DNA of 12,307 bases from Thermoplasmata archaeon (GTDB lineage: Archaea > Thermoplasmatota > Thermoplasmata > Thermoplasmatales > Thermoplasmataceae): positions 1 to 12,307 of the forward strand of contig JAKAAK010000070.1 of assembly GCA_021797025.1 (NCBI GenBank), written 5' to 3'. The position numbers and the translations under genes are program-made. The stretch's first letter is position 1, and every line of letters starts with the position of its first letter. Of the stretch, positions 1-7,136 are shown piece after piece. A model generated the notes under the pieces. The model was not told the DNA's origin and made no database searches. It was given only the letters and a program-made list of their open reading frames with translations.

Positions 1-101
1 ATCTTAACAGGCTTTCCTCTGTACTCTTTATGCAGGCGCTGGCATCAAACAAGCGTCTCGGGATAGTAGAACGTATATGGGATATTAAAAGGGAATCCTG
101 A
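1..101 (+). CDS. ATP:cob(I)alamin adenosyltransferase (PduO type), C-terminal end only
   Basis: Only the last ~32 codons are in the window, in the frame starting at base 3 and ending at a TGA at 99-101. The peptide reads LNRLSSVLFMQALASNK and ends IWDIKRES. LNRLSxxLF followed by an Ala-rich helix is the C-terminal signature of PduO-type adenosyltransferases (Y-LNRLSDLLF-xLAR in the family); the two bases before it would complete a Tyr codon if preceded by T. The enzyme transfers the 5'-deoxyadenosyl group of ATP to cob(I)alamin, making coenzyme B12. Context supports the call: from memory, the structurally solved T. acidophilum enzyme is Ta1434, next to the dehydrogenase genes Ta1435-Ta1438, the same neighbourhood as here. 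The 3' end overlaps the 3' end of convergent lipB by 17 bases. The call rests on a short tail plus synteny. Confidence 0.72.
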   Translation, partial: LNRLSSVLFMQALASNKRLGIVERIWDIKRES

Positions 102-744
102 GCATATTTTTGTTTTCAACTTCGGTAAACCTTCCGAAATGCATGGAAAATTCATTTACCAGAGATTTTATTGCCTTCTCTCTTGGTATATCTACGTAGG
201 ATATTACATTGTTATTCATGCCGCATGGATTTATGAGGCTGAAGCCCTTCAGTACCGATGGTGATATATTGAGTGCCATGCCATGATAGGAAACATAATC
301 ATCAACAGCCATTCCCAGTGAGGCAACCTTCCTTTTCTCTCCCATATCATCTATCCATATGCCGGGCTCCCCGTATAGCATGGCCCTGTACCCATAGGAT
401 TTCAGCACATCTATATATGATTCCTCTATATTTTCAAGAAGCTTCCTGACCTCCTTTTTGCCGTTGATTCTTACATCAAAAATAAAATATGTGACAAGCT
501 GGCCTTCACCGTGGTATGTAACATCTCCGCCACGATCTGTTTTTATTACATCTACATTGCTGTAATTTGAGGGGTCACTTTTCCTGCCTATGGTGTAAAC
601 ATTATAGTGCTCCAGAAATAATACAGTATCAGGAATTTGATTATCCTTCCTGGCCTTTACGAGCTTATACTGTAAATTAAGTGCATCACTGTATCCTATT
701 TTTCCCAGATCAGTCCAGTAATTAGTCATTTCTCTCCGCTGCAT
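85..744 (-). CDS. lipB: Octanoyl-[carrier protein]:protein N-octanoyltransferase LipB
   Basis: 219 aa, normal length for LipB. It transfers an octanoyl group from a carrier (octanoyl-ACP in bacteria) to the lipoyl-domain lysine of E2, the first step of lipoate assembly. Visible motifs: RGGDVTYHGEGQ at residues 71-82 (family RGGxxTYHGPGQ, so Glu replaces the usual Pro); KVASLG with the expected catalytic Lys139; the YHGMALNI segment; and INPCG with the thiol nucleophile Cys174. The PCG cysteine separates it from LplA-type lipoate ligases. It is last in the dehydrogenase operon and overlaps lpd by 23 bases. Two starts are possible: ATG at 744, with GAGGGAT upstream at 751-757, or ATG at 729 (214 aa), with GGAGAG directly before it. 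I chose 744 because GAGGGAT also precedes the E1-alpha start. Cytoplasmic. The acyl donor is an open question, since archaea of this group are not known for acyl carrier protein. Confidence 0.93.
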   Translation of the reverse strand: MQRREMTNYWTDLGKIGYSDALNLQYKLVKARKDNQIPDTVLFLEHYNVYTIGRKSDPSNYSNVDVIKTDRGGDVTYHGEGQLVTYFIFDVRINGKKEVRKLLENIEESYIDVLKSYGYRAMLYGEPGIWIDDMGEKRKVASLGMAVDDYVSYHGMALNISPSVLKGFSLINPCGMNNNVISYVDIPREKAIKSLVNEFSMHFGRFTEVENKNMLRIPF

Positions 745-2011
745 CCTTTAATCCCTCAGAAACCGTGGGATGCGGATGTATTGTCAGAAACAGATCATCT
801 ATGGAAAGCCCTGATTCTACTGCAAGACTGATTTCAGTTATAGATTCGGAGGATCGAGGTGCAGCAACTCCGGCACCTGTTATGCTTCCATCATCATCGT
901 AGTAAAGTTTGAAGAAACCTTCCTTCTGATTCATGGTCAGCGATCTGGGATTTGCAAGTACCGGTATTTTATTATATTTGCTACCGGTTTTTCCAGTAAA
1001 TGCTATTTCAGGGTCTGTATATACAACAAAGGGAAGTGCCCTGTAATCTACAACAGTATCATTACCGAGAATATTTTCTGCAGCGACGTATCCATCATAG
1101 AATGCCTTATGTGCCAGCATAGGGCCACCGGAAACATCTCCTATAGCATAGATGTTGGGTATATTTGTCCTTTTGTGTCCATCTGTCTGTATGAATTTTC
1201 CATCCATCTGGATTCCCAGTTTCTCTATTCCTGTATCTCCTGTACTGGGTATGCGTCCGACCGACATGAGAACCGTATCTGCTTCTATATTATCGTCACC
1301 CTCTATTGCAACTGTATACTTTTTGTTTTTCTTCACTGATTGCACCTTACTACCCGTCATGATCTTAACACCCAGCTTCCTGAGCTTTTTATCAACTTCC
1401 CTTGCAAGGTCTTCCTCTATTTCTGGAAGTATTCTATCTTTCATTTCAACTATATAAACGTCGGATCCAAGTTTCCTAAAGGCGGTTCCCATTTCAACAC
1501 CTATATATCCACCACCTATTATCACCAGTTTGTCAGGAATGTTTTCCATGGCAAGTATTTCCCTGTTATAATAAACATCATCTATTCCCTTTATTTTCAC
1601 TGGTACAGATCCGGTATCTATGACTATGTTTTCCGTTGAATAATCGGTTCCATTGACCGTAACAGTATTTCTATCCTTTATGCTGCCTGTGCCATACACT
1701 ATCTTCGCTCCAAGGCTCAGACAAAGTTTCTCAGCACCGCCGGTTATCCTTGTAACAACGGATTGCTTCCATTTCTGCCACTCCTTCATATCCAGATTGT
1801 ATTTCATGGAAACCCCGGGCATATCCTTCAAATATTCGATTCCCTCGCTCAGTTCTATAAGCGCCTTAGATGGGATACACCCGTAGTTCAGGCATTCACC
1901 TCCAAATTTTTCCTTTTCAATGATCAGAACCTTTTTTTTATGTTTTAACAACCTCAGGGCGGAATAGTAACCACCGGCACCGGACCCTATAAATGCAGCA
2001 TCGAAATCCAT
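722..2011 (-). CDS. lpdA: Dihydrolipoamide dehydrogenase (E3)
   Basis: 429 aa, slightly shorter than the usual 450-475. This flavoprotein reoxidises the dihydrolipoyl arm of E2 (and of glycine-cleavage H protein where present) and passes electrons to NAD+. Domains in order: FAD-binding GxGxxG (residues 9-14); the redox-active disulfide GGECLNYGC with Cys40 and Cys45; the NAD-binding GGGYIG motif (166-171); the second FAD motif YAIGDVSGGPMLAHKA; and the C-terminal dimerisation domain ending HPHPTVSEG, which supplies the His414-Glu419 catalytic pair. The HPHPTVSE ending marks lipoamide dehydrogenase rather than mercuric or glutathione reductase. The E2 stop codon TGA is followed directly by this ATG, so translation is probably coupled. 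A GGTGAT ribosome site is formed by the last two E2 codons. As the only E3 seen here it probably serves the adjacent E1/E2. Confidence 0.97.
   Translation of the reverse strand: MDFDAAFIGSGAGGYYSALRLLKHKKKVLIIEKEKFGGECLNYGCIPSKALIELSEGIEYLKDMPGVSMKYNLDMKEWQKWKQSVVTRITGGAEKLCLSLGAKIVYGTGSIKDRNTVTVNGTDYSTENIVIDTGSVPVKIKGIDDVYYNREILAMENIPDKLVIIGGGYIGVEMGTAFRKLGSDVYIVEMKDRILPEIEEDLAREVDKKLRKLGVKIMTGSKVQSVKKNKKYTVAIEGDDNIEADTVLMSVGRIPSTGDTGIEKLGIQMDGKFIQTDGHKRTNIPNIYAIGDVSGGPMLAHKAFYDGYVAAENILGNDTVVDYRALPFVVYTDPEIAFTGKTGSKYNKIPVLANPRSLTMNQKEGFFKLYYDDDGSITGAGVAAPRSSESITEISLAVESGLSIDDLFLTIHPHPTVSEGLKDAAERND
751..757 (-). promoter_or_regulatory. GAGGGAT ribosome-binding site for lipB, inside lpd
   Basis: It is six bases upstream of ATG 744 and the same heptamer that precedes the E1-alpha start (5184-5190, four-base spacer). 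It favours ATG 744 over ATG 729, though GGAGAG directly before 729 leaves some doubt. Confidence 0.5.
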
Positions 2012-3169
2012 TCAATCACCAATGTACATTAATGGATATTCAAGAACCTCTTTTAATCTGCCAAGGAAACGGGCAGCTTCGGCTCCGTCTATCAGCCTGT
2101 GATCGCAGGCAAGTGTAAGATAAAGCCCCTGTCTCAGCTCCCCATTCACGAACCCGGATGTTCTGGAATTAATCTCGAGTATTGCAACTTCAGGATAATT
2201 GATTATGGGAGTGGCCATTATTCCGCCTATGGATCCTATATTTGTCACTGAAAATGTTGAACCCTGAACATCCTGTAGCTGTAGCTTACCGGTTCTAGCA
2301 CGTTCTGCCATATCCTTTATTTCATCCGATATCTGGAATACATTCTTTGATGCAACATCCCTTACAACCACAACGGTTAATCCTGTTGGAGAATCCACTG
2401 CAACACCAATATTATAATTTTTCTTTATTGTATAGGTCTTATCATTTTCGTTATAGATGGCATTAAGCTTCGGGAAATCCCTGAAGGCAACCGTTACGGC
2501 CTTTACAAAGAAGGCTGTGAAGCTCAGGTACCTCTTTCCAGTATACTGTTTTATGGATTTTTCTATATTGCCCGTATCTATGAAATCTGTAATGGTAAAA
2601 TGCGGTATTATCTGCTTTGATTTTGTCATTTTATCAAATATGATCTTTCTTATACCGGTAGGTGTGAATATTTCGTCTTCACTGGATGTGCCTGCAACAG
2701 CTTTAGGTGACTCCACTGTTTTCCGGGATGCGAAGCGGTCTATATCATCCTTTGTTATTCTTCCATCAGCAGATGCAGGTTTAACCTTTAGAATATCTAC
2801 ATTCTGTGATCTTGCATATGCACGAACTGCAGGGGTTGCCTTCACACTGGGTATTTTCTCATCTGTACTTATCGAAACCTCCTGTTTCGGGGCTGGCACT
2901 TCCTTTTTATCTCCTGAAGGCGTGTTTGATTCATCAGGCGAATCAATTTCAAGGATTGCCTCCCCTATCATAGCGGTTTCACCCTCGTTGACCATGGTTC
3001 TAACAATTTTCCCTGCAACAGGTGAGGGTATCTTTACGGTTATTTTATCCGTCATAACCTCTACCAGTTCATCATCTTTCTTTACCGAATCGCCCGGTTT
3101 TACATTCCATTTTACTATTTCTCCTTCCTGAATGCCCTCACCAATTGGGGGTAAACTAACAGTATACAT
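2012..3169 (-). CDS. Dihydrolipoamide acyltransferase (E2) of 2-oxoacid dehydrogenase complex
   Basis: 385 aa. It is the core of the complex, taking the acyl group from E1 on a swinging lipoyl arm and passing it to CoA. Three parts are visible. A single N-terminal lipoyl domain (about 1-77) has the modified lysine Lys42 in VMTDKITVKIPSP. After a Pro/Ser/Lys/Glu-rich linker comes a peripheral-subunit-binding domain (about 109-147, ATPAVRAYARSQNVDI...GRITKDDI). After a second linker is the catalytic domain (about 165-385) with ACDHRLIDGA, giving His357 and Asp361 of the DHRxxDG active site. The MTDK lipoyl site and overall form resemble branched-chain (BCKDH-type) E2. The first residues, MYTVSLPPIGEGI, and a GGTGAT site four bases upstream fix the start. 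It lies 13 bases after E1-beta. The catalytic acyltransferase is not expected to be specific by motif alone, so the acyl substrate is inferred from E1. Confidence 0.95.
   Translation of the reverse strand: MYTVSLPPIGEGIQEGEIVKWNVKPGDSVKKDDELVEVMTDKITVKIPSPVAGKIVRTMVNEGETAMIGEAILEIDSPDESNTPSGDKKEVPAPKQEVSISTDEKIPSVKATPAVRAYARSQNVDILKVKPASADGRITKDDIDRFASRKTVESPKAVAGTSSEDEIFTPTGIRKIIFDKMTKSKQIIPHFTITDFIDTGNIEKSIKQYTGKRYLSFTAFFVKAVTVAFRDFPKLNAIYNENDKTYTIKKNYNIGVAVDSPTGLTVVVVRDVASKNVFQISDEIKDMAERARTGKLQLQDVQGSTFSVTNIGSIGGIMATPIINYPEVAILEINSRTSGFVNGELRQGLYLTLACDHRLIDGAEAARFLGRLKEVLEYPLMYIGD
2015..2020 (-). promoter_or_regulatory. GGTGAT ribosome-binding site for E3, inside E2
   Basis: The last two E2 codons, GGT GAT (Gly-Asp), make the ribosome site, the E2 stop TGA is the spacer, and the E3 ATG follows at once. 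It is a compact coupled arrangement that fixes the E3 start at 2011. Confidence 0.7.
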
Positions 3170-3173
3170 TTAT

Positions 3174-3179
3174 ATCACC
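3174..3179 (-). promoter_or_regulatory. GGTGAT ribosome-binding site for E2
   Basis: It lies in the 13-base gap between the E1-beta stop and the E2 ATG at 3169, with a four-base spacer (ATAA). It confirms the E2 start and matches the sites before E3 and the small protein at 8733. Confidence 0.7.
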
Positions 3180-3182
3180 AAA

Positions 3183-4148
3183 TCAGTATTTCAACAGTTT
3201 CTCTATTGCCGCCATTATTCTCTTCTCGTTGGGCACATAATAGTCTTCCAGCGCAAAGGGTATCGGTATATCAAGCCCTGTAACCCTCAGAATGGGCGCA
3301 GCTAGATAATCAATAGCCCTTTCGGAAATTGTGGCCGAAAGTTCGGCTCCTACACCGAACATTTTGGGTGCCTCATGAACTATGAGTACCTTTCCTGTCT
3401 TTTTCACGCCTGCCATGATCGTCTCAAGATCGAACGGACTCAAAGTTCTCAAATCTATTATCTGTGCATTTACATTGTTCTTTTCCACCGTGCTTTTAAC
3501 AAGTGGTACAGCCGGACCATACGTTATTATTGTGAGGTCATCTCCCTCCCTTATGACGTTAGCCTTTCTCAGGTCAACTTTATAGTAATCATCAGGAACA
3601 TCCATTTTCCCTGCGTAATATAATCTTTTTGGCTCAAGAAATATAACGGGGTCATTCAATTCTATGGAAGAAAGTAACAATCCTTTTGCATCATATGGAT
3701 TTGAAGGTGTTACAACAGTAAGTCCCTGCGTATGTGTAAAATATGCCTCACCACTCTGCGAATGGTAAGGTCCACCGTGAACGCCTCCGCCGTAAGGGGT
3801 TCTCAGAACCATAGGTAATGTGTAATCTCCATTGGTCCTGTATCTGAGTTTTGCCATCTGGTTTATAATCTGGTCCATAGCAGTGTAAATAAAGTCCTGG
3901 AACTGAATTTCCGGTATAGCTTTAAGTCCGGCCATGGACATTCCTATTCCGAATCCCACTATACCAAGCTCAGCAAGTGGTGTATCCATAACCCTCTCTC
4001 TGCCATATTTTGCAAGCAATCCGTCTGTTACCCTGAATACCCCTCCATCTGTTCCTACATCCTCTCCCAGGAGTATTATTGAATCATCTTTTTCCATTGC
4101 ATTATTTAATCCACTGTTAAGTGCCTTTACCATGGTCATCTGAGTCAT
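3183..4148 (-). CDS. 2-oxoacid dehydrogenase E1 component, beta subunit (branched-chain type)
   Basis: 321 aa, full length for a separate E1-beta. With E1-alpha it forms the thiamine-diphosphate enzyme (alpha2beta2) that decarboxylates a branched-chain 2-oxo acid or pyruvate and reductively acylates the E2 lipoyl group. Typical segments: ILLGEDVGTDGGVFRVT (about 25-41); ERVMDTPLAELGIVGFGIGM, containing Glu60, which should contact the TPP aminopyrimidine; QFQDFIYTAMDQIINQMAK; and RTPYGGGVHGGPYHSQS with the active-site-region His129. A C-terminal transketolase-type domain reads VIREGDDLTIITYGPAV then LIVHEAP. The ATG overlaps the E1-alpha stop as ATGA, so the subunits are translationally coupled, as expected for 1:1 stoichiometry. 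An alternative ATG lies three codons in. The paralogous family includes pyruvate and acetoin dehydrogenase E1-beta, so substrate choice is inferred. Confidence 0.95.
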   Translation of the reverse strand: MTQMTMVKALNSGLNNAMEKDDSIILLGEDVGTDGGVFRVTDGLLAKYGRERVMDTPLAELGIVGFGIGMSMAGLKAIPEIQFQDFIYTAMDQIINQMAKLRYRTNGDYTLPMVLRTPYGGGVHGGPYHSQSGEAYFTHTQGLTVVTPSNPYDAKGLLLSSIELNDPVIFLEPKRLYYAGKMDVPDDYYKVDLRKANVIREGDDLTIITYGPAVPLVKSTVEKNNVNAQIIDLRTLSPFDLETIMAGVKKTGKVLIVHEAPKMFGVGAELSATISERAIDYLAAPILRVTGLDIPIPFALEDYYVPNEKRIMAAIEKLLKY

Positions 4149-5179
4149 TGTATATCGCCTCTTTCCTCACTTATATACCACGGTTCATCCTCGTACAGGT
4201 TTCCCATCATGGTACTCTTATCTGGTTTCGGTGCCTTTTCATATTTATCTATAAGCTGTGATGTTGTTTCATCCATCTCAGCATTTATACTGCTGATATC
4301 CTTATCGGTTAAAATTTTCATGTCCTTCAGCATCTTCTGATTTACAACAAGAGGGTCCTTATCTCCACCTTCTATTACTGTTGTGGTTCTGTACTTATTC
4401 GGGTCATCGGCTGTTGAATGGGGCCCCATTCTGTAAGTCATTGCCTCAATAAGTATAGGCTGGTTTTCAGCACTTTCCAGAGCCTGTCTTGTTGCCCGGT
4501 AAACTTCCAGAAAATTTGTTCCATCTATTCTTATTCCTGTGAATCCATAGGCCTCTGCCTTTTTATAGATAGCACCCCTTGTTTCCTCGTAGGTGTTGCT
4601 GAAGGCCTTATCGGTGCTTGGATATGTTGGAACAGATATGGCAAACTGGTTATTCTCAACGAAAAATACCATGGGTAGGTTATAAACTCCTGCAAAATTC
4701 ATGGCAACATGGAAATCAGGGGTCGATGTTGCTCCGTCCCCGAACGTTGTTATTACCGAGCCCTTCTGTTTCCTGTATTTCTTTGCATACGCAATTCCGG
4801 TTGCCGATGTTAAATGGCCAGCAACAGGTGTTATAACCGCACCTATATTATATTTTTTCAATGAGAAATGATCCGGCATATCCCTACCTATTTCATTGTC
4901 CGTGGCAGTTGCAAATACCTGAGATAGGATCGTATCTATTGGTATACCCATCTGTAGCAGTACACCGAAATCCCTGTAATAGGGATAAAAGAAATCCTCA
5001 TCCCTTATTGCCATGCCCAGCCCAATATGTATAGCTTCATGCCCCATCAGCGGAATGTAAAACGGTAAAAATCCCTGTCTGCTGGCATTGAGCATTTTCT
5101 TATCAAAAAGTCTTTCCATTACAATATTCTTATATGCGGTCAACAAACCTTCCTTGCTAATATCAGTTTCCTCAATCAT
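4145..5179 (-). CDS. 2-oxoacid dehydrogenase E1 component, alpha subunit (branched-chain type)
   Basis: 344 aa. It carries the thiamine-diphosphate/Mg2+ binding motif, GDGATSTPDFHVAMNFAGVY starting at Gly147 and closing with ENNQFAIS (Asn176-Asn177). Other family landmarks: the substrate-side helix YIPLMGHEAIHIGLG (41-55), EIGRDMPDHFS (96-106), and the phosphorylation-loop-like YRMGPHSTADDPNKYR with His254. The MGPHSTADDP form is typical of branched-chain 2-oxoacid dehydrogenase E1-alpha rather than the pyruvate enzyme. Work from memory on the T. acidophilum complex found activity with branched-chain 2-oxo acids and pyruvate, so a role in Val/Leu/Ile degradation is the best inference. The start overlaps the lipA stop by 8 bases; GAGGGAT lies at 5184-5190, four bases before the ATG. 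The C-terminal 75 residues are charged and less conserved. Confidence 0.95.
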   Translation of the reverse strand: MIEETDISKEGLLTAYKNIVMERLFDKKMLNASRQGFLPFYIPLMGHEAIHIGLGMAIRDEDFFYPYYRDFGVLLQMGIPIDTILSQVFATATDNEIGRDMPDHFSLKKYNIGAVITPVAGHLTSATGIAYAKKYRKQKGSVITTFGDGATSTPDFHVAMNFAGVYNLPMVFFVENNQFAISVPTYPSTDKAFSNTYEETRGAIYKKAEAYGFTGIRIDGTNFLEVYRATRQALESAENQPILIEAMTYRMGPHSTADDPNKYRTTTVIEGGDKDPLVVNQKMLKDMKILTDKDISSINAEMDETTSQLIDKYEKAPKPDKSTMMGNLYEDEPWYISEERGDIQ

Positions 5180-6029
5180 ACTTATCCCTCATTTTTATGT
5201 ATCCTTCAGCTGCCCTGTAAGAAGTTCTCACAAGCGGGCCGGATGCCACAAAGGAAAATCCAATCTCATAACCCTTTTTCTCAAAGAATTTGAATCTATC
5301 CATGGACGAATATTCCTTTACCTCTAACTGTTTTTTGGTAGGCCTGAGATACTGGCCAACAGTTAGTATTTCGACTCCTGCCCCTCTCAGGTCATTCATT
5401 GTCTCTATTACCTCATCATCGGTCTCTCCCAGACCAATCATTATTGACGATTTTGTTATGGTATTTTTATCATTTTCCTTTATATATTTAAGAACTGCCA
5501 GGCTCTGATCATACCCTGCCCGCGGGTCACGTACCGATGGGGTCAGTCTCCTGACTGTTTCAATATTATGCGCTATCACATCTGGCTTTGATTCTATTAT
5601 TTTATCTATATCATTCTGATTGCCGCTGAAGTCCGGAATTAAAACCTCAATTTTTATCCCCAGCTCCCTGACTTTTTTTACCACTGCCGCAAATGCCGAG
5701 GATCCATTATCTGGCAGATCATCCCTGTCCACAGATGTTATTACCACATAATCAAGTCCCATAAGCTTAACGGATTCGTATACCTTTTCCGGCTCCTCCG
5801 GGTCCAGGGGCAGCATGCCTCCATGTGTAACTGCACAAAATCTGCAACCTCTCGAGCAGTTAGACCCAAGAATCATGAATGTTGCCGTTCCGCTTTCCCA
5901 GCATTCGCTTATGTTAGGGCAGTGTGCCTCTTCACAAACCGTATAAAGGTCCCTGGATGCCAGCGTATTTTTTATGAAAGTATATCGTTCTCCTGTAGGA
6001 AGTTTAACCTTATACGGGACTCTCATCAT
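5172..6029 (-). CDS. lipA: Lipoyl synthase (radical SAM)
   Basis: 285 aa, normal length. It inserts sulfur at C6 and C8 of protein-bound octanoate to make the lipoyl group. Both iron-sulfur sites are present: the auxiliary cluster motif CEEAHCPNISEC (Cys32, Cys37, Cys43) and the radical-SAM motif CSRGCRFC (Cys58, Cys62, Cys65). The C-terminal motif that supplies a serine ligand to the auxiliary cluster, usually RSSY, reads RTSY (268-271); the ligating second Ser (Ser270) is kept. Other segments are ITSVDRDDLPDNG and IMIGLGETDDE. It is the first gene of the operon, with a TATA box centred about 26 bases upstream of the ATG, so the message is probably leaderless. ATGATG gives two adjacent start choices. 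It acts on octanoyl-E2 made by LipB, encoded last in the same operon. Cytoplasmic, oxygen-sensitive chemistry. Confidence 0.96.
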   Translation of the reverse strand: MMRVPYKVKLPTGERYTFIKNTLASRDLYTVCEEAHCPNISECWESGTATFMILGSNCSRGCRFCAVTHGGMLPLDPEEPEKVYESVKLMGLDYVVITSVDRDDLPDNGSSAFAAVVKKVRELGIKIEVLIPDFSGNQNDIDKIIESKPDVIAHNIETVRRLTPSVRDPRAGYDQSLAVLKYIKENDKNTITKSSIMIGLGETDDEVIETMNDLRGAGVEILTVGQYLRPTKKQLEVKEYSSMDRFKFFEKKGYEIGFSFVASGPLVRTSYRAAEGYIKMRDKYD

Positions 6030-6050
6030 GTTTCATCCATTGGTAGAAAA

Positions 6051-6058
6051 TATATAAA
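6051..6058 (-). promoter_or_regulatory. TATA box for the lipA-dehydrogenase-lipB operon
   Basis: Reading the - strand, TTTATATA lies with its centre about 26 bases before the lipA ATG at 6029, the usual archaeal TATA-to-start distance. No Shine-Dalgarno sequence sits before lipA, which fits a leaderless transcript beginning at or next to the ATG. This is the only convincing promoter between lipA and lipB, so all six genes are probably one transcript. Confidence 0.7.
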
Positions 6059-6109
6059 CTTCACGTTATTAACATTAACAATTGCCGATTACCGGGGAGA
6101 AGAGGTCAT

Positions 6110-7099
6110 TCAAGAATCTTCAATGTATCTGTACATCGTTATAGCATCCCTGTTAGGCAAAACATCATGTACCCTGATTACATCAACCCCGTTATTGTTA
6201 AGGTAAATAGATGTGGCAATTGTCCCGCCAGCCCTATCTTCCACACTGCTTCCCGTTATTTTTCCTATTATGCTTTTCCTCGAAGTTCCGAACAGTGTAT
6301 CGAATCCCAGGAAAAAGGACCATGGGGACCGGAGAATAGATACATTCCCCTGAAAATCCTTTGAAAATCCTATTCCCGGGTCAAGTATAATATTTTCTGG
6401 ATCAATGCCGGCCTGAATCATTGCATTTATCCGGTTATAAAAAAACGTGTTAATTTCCACAAAAATATTATCATAACTGGTAAATTGGTCCATATTCTGC
6501 GGGGTACCTCTCATATGCATGACTATACATTTTACTCCGTTGTCTCTTGCAATATCGATCATCCGTTGATCCTCGAATCCGGATATGTCGTTTATATAAC
6601 TAATTCCGTACTTCATTGATCTTTTTATTGTTTCATAATGCCGTGAATCAACCGATACTGGTATATCTGAAACTGACTTAATATATTCAAGTATACTTTT
6701 AATTCTTGAAAATTCTGTTTCAGGATCAACTTCTGAACTCCCGGGTCTGGTGCTTTCACCGCCTATATCGATTATATCTGGTTTCAAATCTATCATGCGG
6801 TCAATAGTTTCTGTACCGGAAACTCTAGAACCATTGAAAAATGAATCCGGCGTTGCATTAAGTATTCCCATGATTTTAGTTTTTTTATTCCTTATTTTCG
6901 CCTCAATATTTCCTGAAATTCGATCCTCAAAACCTGTAAATAGATTATTTCGCAAAAAAAATTCTTTAACTATGCTGGAAGAAAACTTATCAGAGCTATA
7001 ATCATATTTCACACCTGCAATTTTTATACCACCATTTTTGGATTCCATATAATGGCTGAGCATATCTTTGCTTTTTGGATCGGGAAAAACAATTTCCAT
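6110..7099 (-). CDS. folP: Dihydropteroate synthase, with N-terminal extension
   Basis: 329 aa, about 50-70 longer than typical bacterial FolP. It condenses a 6-hydroxymethyl-dihydropterin diphosphate with p-aminobenzoate or a related aromatic amine in folate-type cofactor synthesis. The TIM-barrel domain starts near residue 75 and has the family motifs in order: IMGILNATPDSFFNG (76-90), IIDIGGESTRPGS (109-121, pterin side), VSVDS (148-152), NDISG (170-174), VMHMRGTPQNM (193-203), ILDPGIGFSKD (238-248), GTSRKS (271-276) and RVHDV (309-313). Residues 1-74 (IKIAGVKYDYSS...IVKEFFLRNN) match nothing I recognise with certainty and may be a separate small alpha/beta domain. It lies 37 bases after the transporter stop, with a TATA-like stretch in that gap and no Shine-Dalgarno. 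It is separated from lipA by 80 bases. The aromatic substrate is not shown by the sequence. Confidence 0.93.
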   Translation of the reverse strand: MEIVFPDPKSKDMLSHYMESKNGGIKIAGVKYDYSSDKFSSSIVKEFFLRNNLFTGFEDRISGNIEAKIRNKKTKIMGILNATPDSFFNGSRVSGTETIDRMIDLKPDIIDIGGESTRPGSSEVDPETEFSRIKSILEYIKSVSDIPVSVDSRHYETIKRSMKYGISYINDISGFEDQRMIDIARDNGVKCIVMHMRGTPQNMDQFTSYDNIFVEINTFFYNRINAMIQAGIDPENIILDPGIGFSKDFQGNVSILRSPWSFFLGFDTLFGTSRKSIIGKITGSSVEDRAGGTIATSIYLNNNGVDVIRVHDVLPNRDAITMYRYIEDS

Positions 7100-7114
7100 A
7101 TGATTGCAGGTTAT

Positions 7115-7130
7115 GTTTAAATATTATTAA
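7115..7130 (-). promoter_or_regulatory. Possible TATA element for folP
   Basis: The - strand of the 37-base gap reads TTAATAATATTTAAAC. TTAATAAT is centred about 27 bases before the folP ATG, fitting a leaderless transcript, and there is no ribosome-binding site before folP. It could also simply be AT-rich spacer within a transporter-folP operon. Confidence 0.4.
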
Positions 7131-7136
7131 GCCTTT

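Noticed and set aside
1..66. Alternative + strand frame (ILTGFPLYSL...) ending at TAG
   Set aside because: It resembles no known protein, while the frame starting at base 3 gives the adenosyltransferase C-terminal signature.
268..271. Residues 268-271 of LipA: loss of the RSSY motif as a sign of inactivity
   Set aside because: RTSY keeps the second Ser, which is the cluster ligand, and all six cysteines are intact, so LipA should be active. The coordinates here are residue numbers.
2457..3131. 224-codon open frame on the + strand opposite the E2 gene
   Set aside because: The product is Ser/Phe/Thr-rich low-complexity sequence with no family motif, as expected of an antisense frame; the - strand E2 has all domains and active-site residues.
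6030..6109. Possible folP transcription terminator or small RNA
   Set aside because: The folP-lipA gap has a short pyrimidine-rich run (CCTCTTCTCC on the - strand) but no clear T-run or stable hairpin.
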